Below are positions 50,313-58,953 of a DNA stretch of 64,000 nucleotides, in pieces (position 1 is the stretch's first letter; every line of letters starts with the position of its first letter). The notes under the pieces were generated by a model. It was not told where the DNA came from and did no database searches. It worked only from the letters and a program-made list of their open reading frames with translations. A program made the translations under genes and the position numbers. The DNA comes from Nitrospirillum viridazoti CBAmc (GTDB taxonomy: Bacteria; Pseudomonadota; Alphaproteobacteria; Azospirillales; Azospirillaceae). The stretch lies in NCBI RefSeq assembly GCF_000730165.1, contig NZ_CP022112.1, forward strand, positions 599,501 through 663,500, read 5' to 3'.

Positions 50313-51062
50313 TCAGACGGCGGGCTCGTTGCCGAAAGCCGCGACCTCGGCCACCAGGCCGGTCACCGCCAGCCGCACCAGCTGGCCGCCTTTCTCCGGC
50401 GTGGCCAGCGCGGGATCGGAACCCATGCGGCCGTCCGGGTGCCGGGCGCGGAAGTCCAGCGCCTCCCGGATGGGGCCGGAGCCGGCGATCTTGGGCGTGT
50501 ACTCGGCGGATTTGATGGCGTCGGGATAGGCCCATTGCGTCACCGCGATTTCCGACGGGGTGGCGTGGCTGCCGTGGCCGGCGGGAAACAGCTGCTGCGC
50601 CAGGGCGTTGACGCCGGGCAGATCCCACCAGTTGCGCAGCTTGAGGGCGAAGCCGGCACGGCGCTTGGCGAAACTGGCCTCGGCATACAATTCGGAGAAG
50701 GCGGCCTCGATGGTGGCGATGTTGCCGCCATGGCCGTTCAGGAAATAGATCCGCTGAAAGCCGTGCACGGCCAGGGACCGCACCCAGTCGCCGATCGCCG
50801 CCATGAAGGTGGAGGGGCGCAGGCTGATGGTGCCGGGGAAGCCCAGATGGTGCTGGGCCATGCCGATGTTGAAGGTGGGGCCCACTAGGATGTCGGCGCC
50901 GCCCTTGTGCGCCTCGTGCGCAATGATCTCCGGGCACAGCCAGTCCGTCCCCAGCAGGCCGGTGGGGCCGTGCTGCTCATTGGAGCCGATGGGGATGACG
51001 ATGGTCTTGGAGCGTTCCAGATGGCGCTCGGTCTCCGACCAGGTGGACAGGTGCAACAGCAT
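50313..51062 (-). CDS. Creatininase/MftE-family amidohydrolase (249 aa)
   Basis: The metal-binding pattern of the family is intact: IPIGSNEQHGPTGLLGTDW gives Glu, His and Asp, and FLNGHGGNIATIEAA the later His/Gly block, with a C-terminal Glu in ATPSEIAVTQW. Members hydrolyse cyclic amides or trim peptides (MftE acts next to a radical SAM peptide system, but no mftA/mftC-like gene is near). ATG 51062 is preceded by GAGG about 9 bases upstream; a longer frame exists but is Pro-rich. Neighbouring RidA-like and Pao genes suggest small nitrogenous or carbonyl compounds. Confidence 0.85.
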   Translation of the reverse strand: MLLHLSTWSETERHLERSKTIVIPIGSNEQHGPTGLLGTDWLCPEIIAHEAHKGGADILVGPTFNIGMAQHHLGFPGTISLRPSTFMAAIGDWVRSLAVHGFQRIYFLNGHGGNIATIEAAFSELYAEASFAKRRAGFALKLRNWWDLPGVNALAQQLFPAGHGSHATPSEIAVTQWAYPDAIKSAEYTPKIAGSGPIREALDFRARHPDGRMGSDPALATPEKGGQLVRLAVTGLVAEVAAFGNEPAV

Positions 51063-51241
51063 GGGTTCGTTCCTCAAAGCCTTATTGGCCGCCACCATAG
51101 GGGGGACCGCCGGTAAAGGCATCCCAAAAGCACCCAAAGGAACCGCGGCACCACCTTGGCGGTTGGCAGGGGATGGGGGATGAACGCTGGGCTTGCCGGA
51201 TGAGGCCTTGCCGGACGGAACCTGCTTTACGGATTTGGGCC

Positions 51242-53155
51242 ATGCGACGGGCATTCAAGATAATCGGCTGGTCCCTGGGTGTGCTGGTGGTGCTGGTGCT
51301 GCTGGCCGGAACGGGGGTCTATTTCTTCGTCACCTCCGACTATGTGCGCGCCCAGCTGGAAAACCGGGCCGACGCCTTTTCCGGGCGCAAGACCAAGATC
51401 GGCAAGATCTCCGTCCACTGGGGCTGGGTCACCCACATCCTGCTGGACGACGTGCAGGTCTCCAACACCGGTTGGGGCCAGGCGCCGCACCTGTTTACCG
51501 CCAAGCAGATCGAGCTGGATATCGAGCTCAAACCCCTGCTGCTGCACCGCGACCTGGTGTTCCCCCAGCTGGTCCTGCGTCAGCCGGTGGTGGCGCTGGA
51601 AAAGAATGAGCAGGAACAATGGAACTGGAGCCCGGGGGAAAGTCCCGTGGCCAGTGGCACGGTGAACCAGCTGAAACCCGAAAGCCGGGATGAGGTGCCG
51701 TTGATCGGCCGGCTGGAGATCGATGACGGCCGCGTCAGTTATCGCGACGCGAAGCGCAAGCTGAACCTCGACGGCACGGTGCAGACGGCCACCGGCCAGG
51801 CGCCCGCCGAACCCAAGGCCGAGCTGGACCTGAAGGGCAGCATCGAAAACCAGCCCCTGACCGTGCACTTCATCGGCGGCAGCGTGCTGATGCTGCGCGA
51901 CACGGACCAGCCCTATCCCGTGGACTTGAAGGTCGATTACGGGGCCACCAAGCTGACGGTGAACGGCACCTTGGAGGATCCCTTCCAATTCACCGGATCC
52001 AACGTGCAGGTGGCACTGTCCGGCCCCAACCTCTCGGACATCTTTCCCCTGCTGGGCATTCCGGGCCCGCCCACGCCGCCGTACCGCATCACTGGCAAGC
52101 TGACGCATGAGCCAGGTGTCTGGCGGGTGGTGGACATGGCCTGGCATGCGGGCGACAGCGACCTGGCCGGGGACATCGCCATCGATCACCATGCCAAGCC
52201 CTCTTTCCTCACGGCGCATCTCACATCCGACCATCTGGCCTTCGCCGACCTGGCCCCCCTGGTGGGTGCCACGCCCGGCGCCAAGGGCAACGTTTCGGCG
52301 GAGCAGAAGAAGACCCAGGCCCAGCTGGAGGCGACGGGGGACCTGTTCCCCAACGTACCGCTGAAAATGGAACGGCTGCGCGCTATGAACATGGATGTGA
52401 GCCTGGACGCGCGCCGCGTGGTGGCGCCGGACTACCTGCCGGTGACGGCCCTGAACTTCCGTGTCCGCGTCCGGGACGGGCAGGCAATGGTGGACCCGTT
52501 GCGGATGAGCGTGGGCGGCGGCACCCTGGCCGGCACCCTGGCGCTGGACGCCCGCAGCGACAACCCGCAGACCCGCGCCAACCTGTCCTATCAGGACGTG
52601 GACCTGAAGACTTTCTTCCGTGGCTCTGACTATTTCGACACCACCACGGGCAAGCTGCGGGGCCGGGTGCAACTGGTGGGTAACGGCCATTCCCTGGCGG
52701 AGGTCATGGGGTCGGCCACCGGCAACGTCGTCGTCACCATGTCCGGCGGCACCATCAGTTCCCTGATGGTCAGCCTGGCTGGCCTGCAGATCGCCGACGC
52801 CCTGGTGCTGTATATCACCGGCGACGACCAGATCCCCATCCGCTGCGCCCTGGGGCGCCTGAATTTCAACCACGGCCAGGTGGCCTTCGACCGCACCATG
52901 ATGGACACCCGCAAATCGGTGGTCCACGTCAACGGCGAGGTGCGGTTGAAGACCCAGGAGGTGGATACCGAGGTCACGGCCGATACCAAGAAGTTCGACC
53001 TTCTGGACCTGCACGCCCCCGTGGTGGTCAGGGGCAAGATCCGCTCCCCCCGCATCACCATCGGCCGCCTGATCCCCATCCCGCTGCCCGACTTCGGTGG
53101 TGCCGACGACGTGGATTGCGACGGCCTGACGCGGCAATTGCTGGCCGCTGATTAG
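51242..53155 (+). CDS. AsmA family protein (637 aa)
   Basis: One N-terminal membrane helix (FKIIGWSLGVLVVLVLLAG) anchors a large periplasmic domain. The family features are ADAFSGRKTKIGKISVHWGW, ELDIELKPLLLHRDLVFPQL and a C-terminal AsmA-like segment with NVVVTMSGGTISSLMVSLAG and RTMMDTRKSVVHVNGEV. AsmA-like proteins help move lipids to the outer membrane. I start at ATG 51242; the upstream frame is not credible. Its stop overlaps the convergent sensor kinase by 4 bases. Confidence 0.88.
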   Translation: MRRAFKIIGWSLGVLVVLVLLAGTGVYFFVTSDYVRAQLENRADAFSGRKTKIGKISVHWGWVTHILLDDVQVSNTGWGQAPHLFTAKQIELDIELKPLLLHRDLVFPQLVLRQPVVALEKNEQEQWNWSPGESPVASGTVNQLKPESRDEVPLIGRLEIDDGRVSYRDAKRKLNLDGTVQTATGQAPAEPKAELDLKGSIENQPLTVHFIGGSVLMLRDTDQPYPVDLKVDYGATKLTVNGTLEDPFQFTGSNVQVALSGPNLSDIFPLLGIPGPPTPPYRITGKLTHEPGVWRVVDMAWHAGDSDLAGDIAIDHHAKPSFLTAHLTSDHLAFADLAPLVGATPGAKGNVSAEQKKTQAQLEATGDLFPNVPLKMERLRAMNMDVSLDARRVVAPDYLPVTALNFRVRVRDGQAMVDPLRMSVGGGTLAGTLALDARSDNPQTRANLSYQDVDLKTFFRGSDYFDTTTGKLRGRVQLVGNGHSLAEVMGSATGNVVVTMSGGTISSLMVSLAGLQIADALVLYITGDDQIPIRCALGRLNFNHGQVAFDRTMMDTRKSVVHVNGEVRLKTQEVDTEVTADTKKFDLLDLHAPVVVRGKIRSPRITIGRLIPIPLPDFGGADDVDCDGLTRQLLAAD

Positions 53156-54543
53156 CCCAGCCTGACCCGCATGATGCAGCCCGGCTGGCCGTCCCCGACG
53201 TCCAGGTGGAAGCCGTGCAGTTGCACCACGGCGGCCACCAGGCTGAGGCCCAGGCCGTTGCCCGGTGTGTGGCGGGCGTCATCGCCGCGGGTGAAGCGGC
53301 GGAACATCATGTTTTGCTGTTCGGGCGTGATGCCGGGCCCGGTGTCGCGGACGATGAGCTCCGGCGCCTGTCCCGTCTCCTGCCGCAGGGTCAGGCTGAC
53401 GGCGCCGCCCGCCCCGCCATATTTGATGGCCGTGAACTTGATGGCGTTGTCCAGCAGGTTGCCCAGCGCCTCGAACAGCAGGTCGGCGTCGCCGGTGACG
53501 GATCCGACCGGGTGGATGTCGGCGGCGAAGGCCAAGCCCTGGGCGGTGGCCAGCGGTTCATACAGCTCGGCGGCGGCGGTGGCCAGGGCCGCGGGATCGA
53601 CGGGGGCGAAGGCGGCGCGGCGGCGGCCATCCTCCACCTCCGCGATGCGCAGCAGGGCGCGGAAGGTCGCCAGGATCTGGTCGGCGTCGCTGATGGCGTC
53701 TTCCATGGCGGCGCGATGGGTCTCGACATCGCCGCCCCGGCGCAGGGCCCCCTCCAGCCGGGTGCGCAGGCGGGTGAGGGGGGTGCGCAGATCGTGGGCG
53801 ATGTTGTCGCCCGCCGCCTTCACGTCGCCGATCAGCCCTTCGATCTTGCCCAGCATGGCGTTGACGATGGCGGCCAGCTTGTCGAAGTCGTCGCTGGAGC
53901 CGCGCGTGGGCAGGCGCTGCGACAGGTCGCCGGCCATGATGGTGGCGCTGGCGCGATGGATGGCCTCGATGCGGCGCAGGGTGCCGAAGCTCAGCACCAG
54001 ACCGCCCGCCAGGGCCAGGCCGACACTGCCCACCAGGCCGGCCGCCATGGCGCGCAGGATCAGCTCGCGCACCTCGTGAACCTCATCGGTGCGCAGGGCC
54101 AGCACCAGGACGCCCCCTTCCGGCAGGCGGTGGGCCAGCCCGCGTGCCCTGTGGTGGTGCTCCGGCGTCGGGCCGGCGCCATGGGGCAGGGCGTGGACCT
54201 TGCCGTCGGCGTCCTTCAATTCCGGCGGCAACGCCGGCAGGTTGCCGGCCAGGACGTGACCGTCGGGGGCCAGCAGCAGGGCCTTCCAATACCCCCGGCC
54301 GTCGCTGTCAACCAGGCTGTCGATGTGGGCGGATTGCTCCGGTACCGAGGTGCGCAGGAATTCCTCCGTCTCGCGCACCAGGGTGTCGTCCAGCCGGCGG
54401 GTCAGGAACACGCCGGTGCGCCAGTAGACGAAGCCCAGCACCAGCAGCACGGCGGTGATCATCAGCACGCCGAACAGCAGGGTCATGCGGAAGGCGGTGG
54501 TGCGGGGCAGGTCCGCCAGGCGGAACCGTTCAATCCGGGGCAT
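53152..54543 (-). CDS. Sensor histidine kinase (463 aa)
   Basis: A membrane helix near residues 20-42 (TLLFGVLMITAVLLVLGFVY) and a second at about 165-190 bound a periplasmic sensor domain rich in His (GPTPEHHHRARGLAHR). HAMP follows (RRIEAIHRASATIMAGDLSQ), then the H-box DNIAHDLRTPLTRLRTRL, N-box LGNLLDNAIKF, G1 VRDTGPGITPEQQ and G2 GNGLGLSLVAAVV. The His cluster could bind a metal such as Cu or Zn (inference). It overlaps the response regulator gene by 14 bases. Confidence 0.92.
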   Translation of the reverse strand: MPRIERFRLADLPRTTAFRMTLLFGVLMITAVLLVLGFVYWRTGVFLTRRLDDTLVRETEEFLRTSVPEQSAHIDSLVDSDGRGYWKALLLAPDGHVLAGNLPALPPELKDADGKVHALPHGAGPTPEHHHRARGLAHRLPEGGVLVLALRTDEVHEVRELILRAMAAGLVGSVGLALAGGLVLSFGTLRRIEAIHRASATIMAGDLSQRLPTRGSSDDFDKLAAIVNAMLGKIEGLIGDVKAAGDNIAHDLRTPLTRLRTRLEGALRRGGDVETHRAAMEDAISDADQILATFRALLRIAEVEDGRRRAAFAPVDPAALATAAAELYEPLATAQGLAFAADIHPVGSVTGDADLLFEALGNLLDNAIKFTAIKYGGAGGAVSLTLRQETGQAPELIVRDTGPGITPEQQNMMFRRFTRGDDARHTPGNGLGLSLVAAVVQLHGFHLDVGDGQPGCIMRVRLG

Positions 54544-55210
54544 GCAGGCGCCAGCCCCCGCCGCGCACGGTGCGGATCATCGGGTCCTCGTTATCCCAGT
54601 CCACCTTGCGGCGCAGGCGGCCGATATGGACGTCGATGACGTTGGTGCCGGGATCGAAGCTGTACTCCCATACGGCCTGGTACAACATGCTACGGGTCAG
54701 GGTCTGTTCCGCGTTGCGCACAAAGTATTCCAGCAAGCGGAATTCGCGCGGTGTCAGGTCCAGATCCCGCGCCCCGCGCGTGGCCCGCCGATTCATCAGG
54801 TCCATGACCAGGGGGCCCGCTTGCAGCAGGGTGCCGGCCGGCTTGTCCGCCCGGCGGCGGGCCAGGGCCATGACCCGCGCCACCAGTTCCGCCAGGGCGA
54901 AGGGCTTGGTCAGGTAATCGTCACCGCCGGCGCGCAGGCCGCGCACCTTGTCATCCACCCCGTCCAGGGCGCTGACCACCAGCACGGGCGTGGTCACCCC
55001 TTCCCGCCGCAGGTCGGCCAGCAAGGTCAGCCCGTCCAGGCCCGGCAGCAGGCGGTCCAGGGTGATGGCGTCGTAATGGCCGCCGCGTGCCGCCGCTAGG
55101 CCGGCGGGGCCATCGGCGCGAAGGTCGACGGCATAGCCTTCGGCTTTCAGCGCGTCGACGATCTCCCGCGCCGTCCGCTCCTCATCCTCGATCACCAATA
55201 TCCTGGGCAT
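54530..55210 (-). CDS. OmpR-family response regulator (226 aa)
   Basis: The receiver domain has acidic residues in VIEDEERTAREIV, the phospho-acceptor Asp in AITLDRLLPGLDG (D-R-L-L-P), Thr/Ser in PVLVVSALDG and Lys in DYLTKPFAL. The C-terminal winged helix is RDLDLTPREFRLLEYFVR and DVHIGRLRRKVD. ATG 55210 (MPRILVIEDE) is preferred over one at 55234. It probably regulates the divergent beta-propeller and RND pump genes. Confidence 0.92.
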   Translation of the reverse strand: MPRILVIEDEERTAREIVDALKAEGYAVDLRADGPAGLAAARGGHYDAITLDRLLPGLDGLTLLADLRREGVTTPVLVVSALDGVDDKVRGLRAGGDDYLTKPFALAELVARVMALARRRADKPAGTLLQAGPLVMDLMNRRATRGARDLDLTPREFRLLEYFVRNAEQTLTRSMLYQAVWEYSFDPGTNVIDVHIGRLRRKVDWDNEDPMIRTVRGGGWRLHAPD

Positions 55211-55376
55211 GGGCGGGCAACTCTGGCTGGGCATTATTAGGGTATCTCGGCGCACGATAGCGGCCTTGCCGCCGTGGGGCACCAGGGCAGACGGGGCCTT
55301 AACGCAAAAGTTAGCGGTCCCCACGGCCGGGTTGCGGTTATTGAGCAGGGGGGTTCACCGCTTGGACGTGCCGATC

Positions 55377-56390
55377 ATGGCCTGCCGACTCTTCTGCGCC
55401 GCCATCGCCCTTCTGTCCGCCGGCCTCGCCTCCGCGGGGACGGCCGGGGCCGCCGACGCGCCTTACCGCCAGGGCGCCAGCATTGCCGCCGCCGATGGGC
55501 CGTGGGACTACGCCAGCGTGGATGCCGATGCCCGCCGGCTGTACGTGGCCCGGGGCGACGGCGTGCTGGCGCTGGACCTGGACAGCGGTCGGCTGACGCC
55601 CACTTTGGTGCCGGGCCAGCGAGTGCACGGCGTGTTGCCGCTGGGCGGCGGGCTGGCCGTCAGCACCAACGGCGACAGCAACACCGCCACCCTGTTCAAT
55701 ACGGCCGACGGCGCGGTCCTGGCCAGCCTGCCCACCGGGACCAAGCCGGACGCCGTGGTCCGGGCCGGCAAGCTGGTCGCGGTGATGGACGGCAAGCAGG
55801 GCGACATCACCCTGATCGATCCGGCCGCCCGCGCCGTCGTCGGCCATATTGCCGTGGGCGGGGCGCTGGAATTCGCGGCGGCGGACGCGCAGGGTCATCT
55901 CTACGTCAACGTGGAGGACAGGAACGAACTGGTGGTGGTCGACCTGCCCGGCCATGCCGTGCTGGCGCGACGGCCGCTGGCGGATTGCGACGGTCCCACC
56001 GGGCTTGCCTTGGACCCGGCCACGGGTATCCTGGTCACAGCCTGTTCCAGCGGCCGGGCCGTGGCCATGAATGCCGCCGACGGCCATGTCCTGGCCAGCC
56101 TGTCCATAGGCCAGGGAGCCGACGCGGTCATCCTGGACGCCAGGAATCACCGTTTCCTGATTCCTTGCGGCCATGACGGCGTGCTGACGGTGCTGAGCCA
56201 GGATGCCAGCGGCGTGCCCGCCGTCACTGCCATGGTGCCGACGGAGAAGGGCGCCCGCACCGGCGCCTTGGATCCGGTGACGGGTCGCGTCTATCTGCCA
56301 ACGGCGACCTTCGAGGCCGCCAGGGCCGGGGGCCGTCCGTCCATGGTGCCGGGCAGCTTCCATGTGCTGGTGCTTGAACCGGCCCAATGA
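55377..56390 (+). CDS. YncE-like exported beta-propeller protein (337 aa)
   Basis: A signal peptide (LFCAAIALLSAGLASAGTAG) is followed by repeated propeller blades, each with a turn like GDGVLALDLDSGRLT, GDITLIDPAARAVVGHIAVG and GTVVAMNAADGHVLASL-type segments. It resembles YncE/40-residue beta-propeller proteins of the periplasm, with unknown ligand. It is divergent from the two-component operon and 125 bases before the RND pump genes. Confidence 0.8.
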   Translation: MACRLFCAAIALLSAGLASAGTAGAADAPYRQGASIAAADGPWDYASVDADARRLYVARGDGVLALDLDSGRLTPTLVPGQRVHGVLPLGGGLAVSTNGDSNTATLFNTADGAVLASLPTGTKPDAVVRAGKLVAVMDGKQGDITLIDPAARAVVGHIAVGGALEFAAADAQGHLYVNVEDRNELVVVDLPGHAVLARRPLADCDGPTGLALDPATGILVTACSSGRAVAMNAADGHVLASLSIGQGADAVILDARNHRFLIPCGHDGVLTVLSQDASGVPAVTAMVPTEKGARTGALDPVTGRVYLPTATFEAARAGGRPSMVPGSFHVLVLEPAQ

Positions 56391-56515
56391 AGCCGCTGCC
56401 GTTTATGACAAATGCGTGAGTGTCGAAGACTAACTGAAAAGTCAATGGAGGGTTATCCCGTCTTCTGGCGTCGTGCGTCCATGATTTCGCGACCTCTTCC
56501 TCCAGAACCTGCCGC

Positions 56516-57916
56516 ATGATCCCACGCATATTGACATCAAGGGGCTTGGGCGGCCTGCTGGCCCTGTCCTGCCTGGCCGGCTGCGCCAGCTACAGCCCGG
56601 CCCCCCTGGCTGATGCGCCCGACCTGGCACAGGGCTTGGCCGGCATCACCGTCGACCCGGCGGCCATGCCCCTGCCGGCCCTGCGCCGGCACATGGTCGA
56701 CCCCGCCCGCCCGCTGGACGTCGACGCGGTGGCCATGGTGGCCGTGGCCCGCAATCCTGAGCTGAAGGCCGCGCGGGCCCAGCATGGCGTGGCGGTGGCG
56801 GAGGCGTTCACGGCGGGGCTGCTGCCCAACCCGCAGCTGTCGGTGGACTACGGCTTCCTCACCTCGGGCCCCGCGGTGATGGACGCCTTCACCATCGGCC
56901 TGATGCAGGACGTCATGCCTTTCCTCACCCGATCCTCCCGCAAGGACGCGGCGGCGGCCACCTTGCGGGGGGCGGAGCTGGACCTGCTGTGGCAGGAATG
57001 GCAGGTGGTGTCCCAGGCGCGGCTGCTGGTGGTGCGGGCCCAGGCTTTCGAGCGCCAGCGCGCCGTGCTGGAGGCCAATCGCGCCCTGTTCGCCGACCGC
57101 TACCGCCGCACCAGCACGGCCATGGGCCGGGGGGACGAAACCCTGCCCAACGTCGTCAGCGACCTGGCGGCGCTGAACGGCGTGGAAGCCCAGCTGCATG
57201 ACCTGGAGCAGCAGGCCTTGCGCAACCGCATGGACCTGAACGCGCTGCTGGGCTTGACGCCCACCGCCCCCCTGGCCCTGGCGCCCTTGACGGCCGGCGA
57301 TCTGCCCCTGCCGCCGGTCGACCGCATCCGGGCCGATCTGCCGCAATTGGCCGGCCGCCGGCCCGACCTGTTGGCGCTGAAGGCCGGCTACCAGGCGCAG
57401 GAGCAGGCGGTGTGGCAGGCGGTGCTGGGCCAGTTCCCGGCCCTCAGCATCGGCAGCAACCGCGCCCGCGACACCTCCAACGTCAAGACGCAGAGCCTGG
57501 CCCTGTCCATCAGCCTGCCGCTTTTCGATGGCAACCAGGGGGCCATCGCCGTGCAGCGCGCAACGCGGGAGCAACTGCGCCAGGACTATCAGGCGCGCCT
57601 GGACGCCGCGGTGGGCGGCGTCGGCCAGGGCCTGCTGGCCCTGGACCAACTGGAGGCCCAGGCGCGGGCGACCGCCGACAGCATCACCACCCTGGAACGG
57701 GCGGCGGCCGACGCCGATGCCGCTTTCCGCGCCGGCAGCCTGGATGAGCGCACCTTCGTCGACCTGCAGGGCGCCCTGCTGTCCCGCCGGCTGGAAGCGC
57801 TGAAGCTGGACCAGGCGGTGCAGGAACAGCGCGTCGACCTCATGACCCTGATCGGCGGCGATGTGCCGGAAAACCTGGGCACGGCCCCAGACGCGATCGA
57901 GAAAGCGACCCCATGA
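56516..57916 (+). CDS. TolC-like outer-membrane efflux lipoprotein (466 aa)
   Basis: The lipobox is SCLAGCASY, so the protein is lipid-anchored in the outer membrane. Two OEP domains follow: VARNPELKAARAQHGVAVAE and LRRPDL-type AGRRPDLLALKAGYQAQEQA, with long coiled-coil helices and LPLFDGNQGAIAV. It is the exit duct of the pump. Coupled to the fusion protein gene by ATGA. CusC/CzcC-like in pattern. Confidence 0.9.
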   Translation: MIPRILTSRGLGGLLALSCLAGCASYSPAPLADAPDLAQGLAGITVDPAAMPLPALRRHMVDPARPLDVDAVAMVAVARNPELKAARAQHGVAVAEAFTAGLLPNPQLSVDYGFLTSGPAVMDAFTIGLMQDVMPFLTRSSRKDAAAATLRGAELDLLWQEWQVVSQARLLVVRAQAFERQRAVLEANRALFADRYRRTSTAMGRGDETLPNVVSDLAALNGVEAQLHDLEQQALRNRMDLNALLGLTPTAPLALAPLTAGDLPLPPVDRIRADLPQLAGRRPDLLALKAGYQAQEQAVWQAVLGQFPALSIGSNRARDTSNVKTQSLALSISLPLFDGNQGAIAVQRATREQLRQDYQARLDAAVGGVGQGLLALDQLEAQARATADSITTLERAAADADAAFRAGSLDERTFVDLQGALLSRRLEALKLDQAVQEQRVDLMTLIGGDVPENLGTAPDAIEKATP

Positions 57917-58953
57917 CCACGTCCGCCCTGCGCGCCACGCTGCTGGCCGCGATCCTGCTGGCCGGTGGCGCCCATGCCGCCGAAGAGCCGGCCCCCGTCG
58001 TCACTGTGCGCACCGCGCCCCTGGCCCGCCAGGCGGTCAGCGTCACCGTCGGCGGTTATGGCACCCTGACGCCGGACAGCGACGCCCTGGTCAACGTCAG
58101 CTTCCAGCGGGCAGGGCAGGTGGCCCGCGTGCTGGTGCGGCCTGGCCAGCCGGTGGCCAAGGGTACCCCCCTGGTGGACCTGGCGACGGACCCCACGGCC
58201 GCCGCCGGCTATGCCAAGGCGCGCTCGGCCCTGACCTTCGCCACGGGTGAGCTGGAGCGGGCGCGCGCCCTGCGCGACCAGCACCTCGCGACCAATTCCC
58301 AGGTGGCGGCGGCGGAGCAGGCCGAACGGGACGCGCGCAGCGCCCTGGAGGCGGAGCAGCGCCTGGGCACCGATCACACCACCGAAACCCTGACCGCCCC
58401 CTTCGACGGCTATGTCGACAGCATCCCCGTGGCGCTGGGTGACCGCATCCAGCCGGGCGCGCCCGTGGTGCGGCTGGGCCAGGGCGCGGGTGTGCGCGTG
58501 GTGGCGGGCGTGGACCCGGCCGAGGTCGCCACGGTGAAGGTGGGCCAGCCGGTAGCCGTGACGCCGCTGGTGGGGGCCAGCACTACTCTCACCGGCACGG
58601 TGGCCGGCATCGCCGGCATGCTGAACCCGACCACTCGATGGGTGGACGTGACCGTCATCCTGCAGGCGGGCGGCGGCGCGCTGCCCGGCACCCCGGCCCG
58701 CATCGCCATCACCACCGACCGGCACGACGGCTATGTCGTGCCCCGGCAGGCGGTGCTGACGGATGAGGACGGCACCTACCTGTTCCAGTTGTCGGGGGCT
58801 AAGGCCCGGCGCGTGGGTATTGAGACCGGCGTGGAGGGCCCCGCCGGCACGGAGGTCAGCGGCGACAAGCTGGACCCCACGCTGCCGGTCATCGTCCTGG
58901 GCAATTACGGCCTGGAGGATGGCGCCGCCGTCAAGGTCGAGGCCGCCCGATGA
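57913..58953 (+). CDS. RND periplasmic adaptor (346 aa)
   Basis: A signal peptide (LLAAILLAGGAHAAEE) precedes the lipoyl and hairpin region (VARVLVRPGQPVAKGTPLVD, LERARALRDQHLATNSQVA), a barrel (LTAPFDGYVDSIPVALGDRI) and a membrane-proximal part (GYVVPRQAVLTDEDGTYLFQ). It links permease and outer-membrane duct. Coupled to the permease by ATGA. Confidence 0.9.
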   Translation: MTTSALRATLLAAILLAGGAHAAEEPAPVVTVRTAPLARQAVSVTVGGYGTLTPDSDALVNVSFQRAGQVARVLVRPGQPVAKGTPLVDLATDPTAAAGYAKARSALTFATGELERARALRDQHLATNSQVAAAEQAERDARSALEAEQRLGTDHTTETLTAPFDGYVDSIPVALGDRIQPGAPVVRLGQGAGVRVVAGVDPAEVATVKVGQPVAVTPLVGASTTLTGTVAGIAGMLNPTTRWVDVTVILQAGGGALPGTPARIAITTDRHDGYVVPRQAVLTDEDGTYLFQLSGAKARRVGIETGVEGPAGTEVSGDKLDPTLPVIVLGNYGLEDGAAVKVEAAR